8,632 nucleotides of DNA from Burkholderiales bacterium (GTDB lineage Bacteria > Pseudomonadota > Gammaproteobacteria > Burkholderiales > SG8-41), in assembly GCA_019746155.1 (NCBI GenBank), contig JAIESJ010000208.1, forward strand, positions 1 to 8,632. The letters are read 5' to 3'. Shown here in pieces: positions 6,465 to 8,632 of this stretch (position 1 is its first letter; each line of letters opens with the position of its first letter). Below the pieces are notes generated by a model that saw only the letters and a program-made list of their open reading frames with translations, searched no databases and was not told the DNA's origin. The position numbers were made by a program, and so were the translations under genes.

Positions 6465-7436
6465 TCAGAGTGCGCGCCCTGTGCCCTCGGCTAGCAGCTT
6501 GTCGAAATAGGCGATCGTCAGCTTCAGCCCTTCCCGCAGCGGCACGGTGGGCTCCCATCCGAGCTTCTCGCGCGCAAGCCGGATGTCGGGCTGGCGTTGA
6601 CGTGGATCGTCTGAGGGCAGCGGACGGAACACCAGTCGTGAACGCGAGCCTGTCAACTGAAGGACGGATTCCGCCAGCTCTTTAATAGTGAACTCGGCCG
6701 GATTGCCCAGGTTCACGGGCCCGGTAAAATTATCCTCCGTGTCCATCAGGCGCAGAATGCCTTCGATGAGATCGTCCACATAGCAGAAGGAGCGAGTCTG
6801 TGAGCCGTCCCCGTAGAGAGTAATGTCGTCACCCTTGAGCGCCTGGACGATAAAATTGGATACGACCCGCCCGTCGTTCGGGTGCATTCGCGGGCCGAAT
6901 GTATTGAAGATGCGTGCGACCTTGATCCTGACGCGATGCTGCCTGTAGTAGTCGAAGAACAGCGTCTCGGCACAACGCTTGCCTTCGTCATAACAGGAAC
7001 GTATGCCGATGGGGTTCACATGGCCCCAGTAATCCTCGGACTGCGGATGGACCTGCGGGTCGCCATAGATTTCGCTGGTGGAAGCCTGAAAGATTTTGGC
7101 CTTGGTGCGCTTGGCCAGGCCGAGGACGTTAATGGCACCATGGACGCTGGTTTTCGTTGTTTGCACGGGATCAAACTGATAATGAATCGGCGAAGCGGGA
7201 CAGGCCATATTGAAAATCTCATCCACCTCCACGTAAAGGGGAAAAGTAATGTCGTGGCGAATAAGCTCGAAACAGGGATTGTCGATGAACTGAACGATGT
7301 TGTCCTTGGCACCACTATAGAAATTATCAGCGCAAAGGACATCACATCCCTCCCGCAGAAGCCGCTCGCAAAGATGAGACCCGAGGAAACCGGCGCCTCC
7401 CGTAACCAGCACCCGTTTTCTGTTAGTAACCTTCAT
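6465..7436 (-). CDS. UDP-glucuronate decarboxylase (UDP-xylose synthase)
   Basis: This 323-residue soluble extended short-chain dehydrogenase converts UDP-glucuronate to UDP-D-xylose using bound NAD+. It has the NAD-binding GGAGFLG (13-19). D37 in the ADNFYSG segment is consistent with NAD preference. FNMACPASPIHYQ (75-87) and STSEIYGDP (119-127) carry the catalytic T120/S121/E122. The signature GIRSCYDEGKR (144-154) has Y149 and K153. ARIFNTFGPRMHPNDGRV (174-191) and PLPSDDPRQRQPDI (272-285) are characteristic of UXS rather than of dTDP-glucose dehydratases or epimerases. There is no N-terminal membrane segment, unlike some eukaryotic Golgi forms. The ATG is preceded by a 240-bp gap with a candidate promoter, so this may be the first gene of a subtranscript. 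It feeds xylose to the glycosyltransferases that follow. Confidence 0.95.
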   Translation of the reverse strand: MKVTNRKRVLVTGGAGFLGSHLCERLLREGCDVLCADNFYSGAKDNIVQFIDNPCFELIRHDITFPLYVEVDEIFNMACPASPIHYQFDPVQTTKTSVHGAINVLGLAKRTKAKIFQASTSEIYGDPQVHPQSEDYWGHVNPIGIRSCYDEGKRCAETLFFDYYRQHRVRIKVARIFNTFGPRMHPNDGRVVSNFIVQALKGDDITLYGDGSQTRSFCYVDDLIEGILRLMDTEDNFTGPVNLGNPAEFTIKELAESVLQLTGSRSRLVFRPLPSDDPRQRQPDIRLAREKLGWEPTVPLREGLKLTIAYFDKLLAEGTGRAL

Positions 7437-7470
7437 GACTTACTTAACCGTCACGCTCTTGGCTCCGCCC

Positions 7471-7476
7471 ATTATA
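7471..7476 (-). promoter_or_regulatory. Candidate -10 box upstream of the UDP-xylose synthase gene
   Basis: The minus strand carries a perfect TATAAT hexamer in the context GCTTTATAATGGG. It would start transcription about 27 bases before the ATG at 7436. The hexamer 17 bases upstream (AACGGA) is a poor -35 match and there is no extended -10 TG at the right spacing, so an activator or alternative contact would be needed. The location in the longest gap of the window supports a promoter. Confidence 0.4.
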
Positions 7477-7546
7477 AAGCAAACCCGAGCTTCTCCGTTT
7501 CCTAAGGATGGCTGGGCGAACGTGGTATCGCCGTAGTCAAGTTGTC

Positions 7547-7565
7547 TGCGCAAGCGCAAATGCGC
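7547..7565. repeat. Short symmetric inverted repeats in the rmlD-UXS gap
   Basis: The plus strand reads tgcgc-aa-gcgca-aa-tgcgc: one pentamer, its reverse complement and the pentamer again, each separated by AA. Either outer arm can pair with the middle arm, giving two mutually exclusive very small hairpins, or the pattern may be a protein binding site. The elements are short enough to be chance. Confidence 0.35.
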
Positions 7566-7676
7566 CAGAATGGAGTATGCGAGCGTGCTTAGGCGGAATC
7601 GCTACGGACCTGTTGGCTGCTTTTTCGGCGGAGCGTCACATGATGCAGCACGCCGTCGTTGCCATAACGCGTGCCA

Positions 7677-8591
7677 CTACTGCTGTGTGCCTCGAATGAC
7701 GGAGGAGTTTTTACTGAAACGATCGGCGAGACAGGACCAAAGCTGAATTTCCCAATCGGTTAGTTCGATTCCGAAGACTCGTTTGATCTTGTTTTTGCTA
7801 GTTGCAGCATTAAGCGGTCTTACAGCGGGCAGAGGGTAATCTGCAGTCGTGGTTGGCCGCACTGTGGCCCAGCCTGCTTGCTCACCTGAGAGTTGCCGCG
7901 CCATCTCAATGATCTTCTTTGCGAAGTCGTAGCGTGACGTGCATCCGCTGGCGGACAGGTGGTAGATTCCCGTTTCTTCCTTAAGACGCTTGGCCTTGCC
8001 GAGCAGTTCGGCAGTCGACTCGGCAAGCGAGCGCGCCCAGGTCGGGGAGCCGATCTGATCGTTCACCACGGCAAGTTCTTTCCGTTCCCGGGCGAGCCGA
8101 AGGATGGTCAGCACGAAGTTGGTGCCGCGGTCGCTGTAGATCCAGCTTGCCCTCAGGATCAGGTGCGCGCAGCCGGATCCTGCTATGGCGTGCTCGCCTG
8201 CCAACTTCGATTTGCCATAGACATTAAGCGGGTTCGGCGCGTCCTCTTCGGTATAGGGTTCCGAACTTCTGCCGTCGAAAACATAATCCGTGGAATAGTG
8301 CACGAGCAGCGCGTTGAGACGCTTTGCCTCTTCGGCGATAACGCCGGGCGCGGCTGCGTTGACTTGCATCGCAAGGTCGGGTTCGGCTTCGGCCTTGTCC
8401 ACAGCGGTATAGGCGGCGGCGTTGACGATGACATCGGGCGATGCATCGCGAATCGCTTTCCGGATCGAGTCGGCACTGGTCAGATCCATCTGCGTGCGGT
8501 CGAGCGCGATCACGTCGCCGAGCGGGGCAAGGGTGCGTTGCAGTTCCCAGCCGACCTGGCCGGTCTTTCCGGTAAGCAAAATGCGTGGCAT
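7677..8591 (-). CDS. rmlD: dTDP-4-dehydrorhamnose reductase
   Basis: This 304-residue cytoplasmic enzyme of the RmlD family (also called RfbD) catalyses the last step of dTDP-L-rhamnose synthesis, the NAD(P)H-dependent reduction of dTDP-4-dehydro-L-rhamnose. The N-terminal LLTGKTGQVG (5-14) is the nucleotide-binding G-x-x-G-x-x-G loop. NAAAYTAVDKAE (57-68) is a family signature. HYSTDYVFDG (98-107) gives the catalytic T101, and YGKSK (125-129) gives Y125 and K129. NDQIGSPTWA (177-186) and RPLN (258-261) complete the substrate region. The length is close to the usual 285-305. The ATG at 8591 gives the normal family N-terminus, although no Shine-Dalgarno sequence is evident. rmlA, rmlB and rmlC are not in the window and probably lie upstream beyond the right edge. 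Confidence 0.96.
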   Translation of the reverse strand: MPRILLTGKTGQVGWELQRTLAPLGDVIALDRTQMDLTSADSIRKAIRDASPDVIVNAAAYTAVDKAEAEPDLAMQVNAAAPGVIAEEAKRLNALLVHYSTDYVFDGRSSEPYTEEDAPNPLNVYGKSKLAGEHAIAGSGCAHLILRASWIYSDRGTNFVLTILRLARERKELAVVNDQIGSPTWARSLAESTAELLGKAKRLKEETGIYHLSASGCTSRYDFAKKIIEMARQLSGEQAGWATVRPTTTADYPLPAVRPLNAATSKNKIKRVFGIELTDWEIQLWSCLADRFSKNSSVIRGTQQ

Positions 8592-8599
8592 TTTTGGTG

Positions 8600-8613
8600 A
8601 ATCGTTAATCGTA
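8600..8613. repeat. Tandem 7-bp imperfect repeat upstream of rmlD
   Basis: The plus strand reads AATCGTT then AATCGTA, two heptamers differing only at the last base, in the 41 bases visible upstream of rmlD. The upstream region is cut by the window edge, so its full extent and function cannot be judged. Confidence 0.3.
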
Positions 8614-8632
8614 AACGGGAACTGCTGAGCGC

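Larger units (their letters stand above)
7437..7676. other. 240-bp gap between rmlD and the UDP-xylose synthase gene
   Basis: This is the largest non-coding stretch in the window. It separates rmlD from the densely packed downstream genes. It holds the TATAAT candidate and, at 7547-7565, a small symmetric set of inverted repeats. No minus-strand reading frame of convincing length is present, and no hairpin followed by a T run was found, so termination after rmlD is not supported. Confidence 0.55.

Noticed and set aside
6882..7505. Plus-strand reading frame (about 207 codons) opposite the UDP-xylose synthase gene
   Set aside because: Antisense to a strongly recognised enzyme, with no domain or convincing ribosome binding site.
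7590..7620. Weak likeness to an ops/JUMPstart element on the minus strand (CGTAGCG)
   Set aside because: Only about six or seven core bases match and the flanking JUMPstart sequence is missing, so RfaH-type control is not supported.
7620..7661. Possible terminator hairpin (CGGCG paired with CGCCG) after rmlD
   Set aside because: The five-pair stem has a 20-base loop and is followed on the rmlD transcript by A residues rather than a U run, so it does not fit a rho-independent terminator.
7508..7699. Small plus-strand reading frame in the rmlD-UXS gap
   Set aside because: The AAGGA-like sequence directly abuts the ATG at unusable spacing. The product has no recognisable features, and it runs against the direction of every other gene and into rmlD.
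7959..8600. Long plus-strand reading frame (about 213 codons) opposite rmlD
   Set aside because: It lies entirely antisense to a gene with full RmlD family motifs, has no recognisable domain, and is the expected shadow frame of a GC-rich gene.

Overview
The window is part of a surface-polysaccharide (O-antigen, capsule or exopolysaccharide) biosynthesis cluster. All ten recognisable genes lie on the minus strand, so the transcription order runs from high to low coordinates. The moderately GC-rich base composition, the dTDP-rhamnose and UDP-xylose enzymes, the MurJ-like flippase and the tightly packed glycosyltransferase and methyltransferase genes suggest a Gram-negative bacterium, most likely a proteobacterium. 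The sequence alone does not fix the genus.

Layout in transcription order: rmlD (dTDP-4-dehydrorhamnose reductase, 8591-7677); a 240-bp gap with a candidate promoter; a UDP-glucuronate decarboxylase (UDP-xylose synthase, 7436-6465); a GT4-like glycosyltransferase (6461-5499); a GT2 glycosyltransferase (5490-4741); two overlapping class I SAM methyltransferases (4751-4128 and 4131-3493); a CgeB-like glycosyltransferase (3476-2364); a 145-nt gap with a possible hairpin over a ribosome binding site; a MurJ/MviN-family flippase (2218-692); a methyltransferase-like protein without a recognisable SAM motif I (665-48); and the first 13 codons of a further gene, probably another glycosyltransferase, running off the left edge (39-1).

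From the decarboxylase to the CgeB-like gene the spacings are -11 to +16 bp, which suggests one polycistronic, translationally coupled message. Several genes use GTG or TTG starts.

Taken together, rmlD and the decarboxylase would supply dTDP-L-rhamnose and UDP-D-xylose in the cytoplasm. Three or four glycosyltransferases would assemble a lipid-linked oligosaccharide and up to three methyltransferases could decorate it. The MurJ-like protein, which lacks the four arginines essential in E. coli MurJ, would move it across the inner membrane. rmlABC, a polymerase and a ligase or export system are not in the window. There are no tRNA, rRNA, CRISPR or insertion-sequence features, and no stretch longer than 300 bases lacks a gene. 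The most distinctive points are the divergent flippase, the methyltransferase-like protein without motif I, and the leader hairpin before the flippase.
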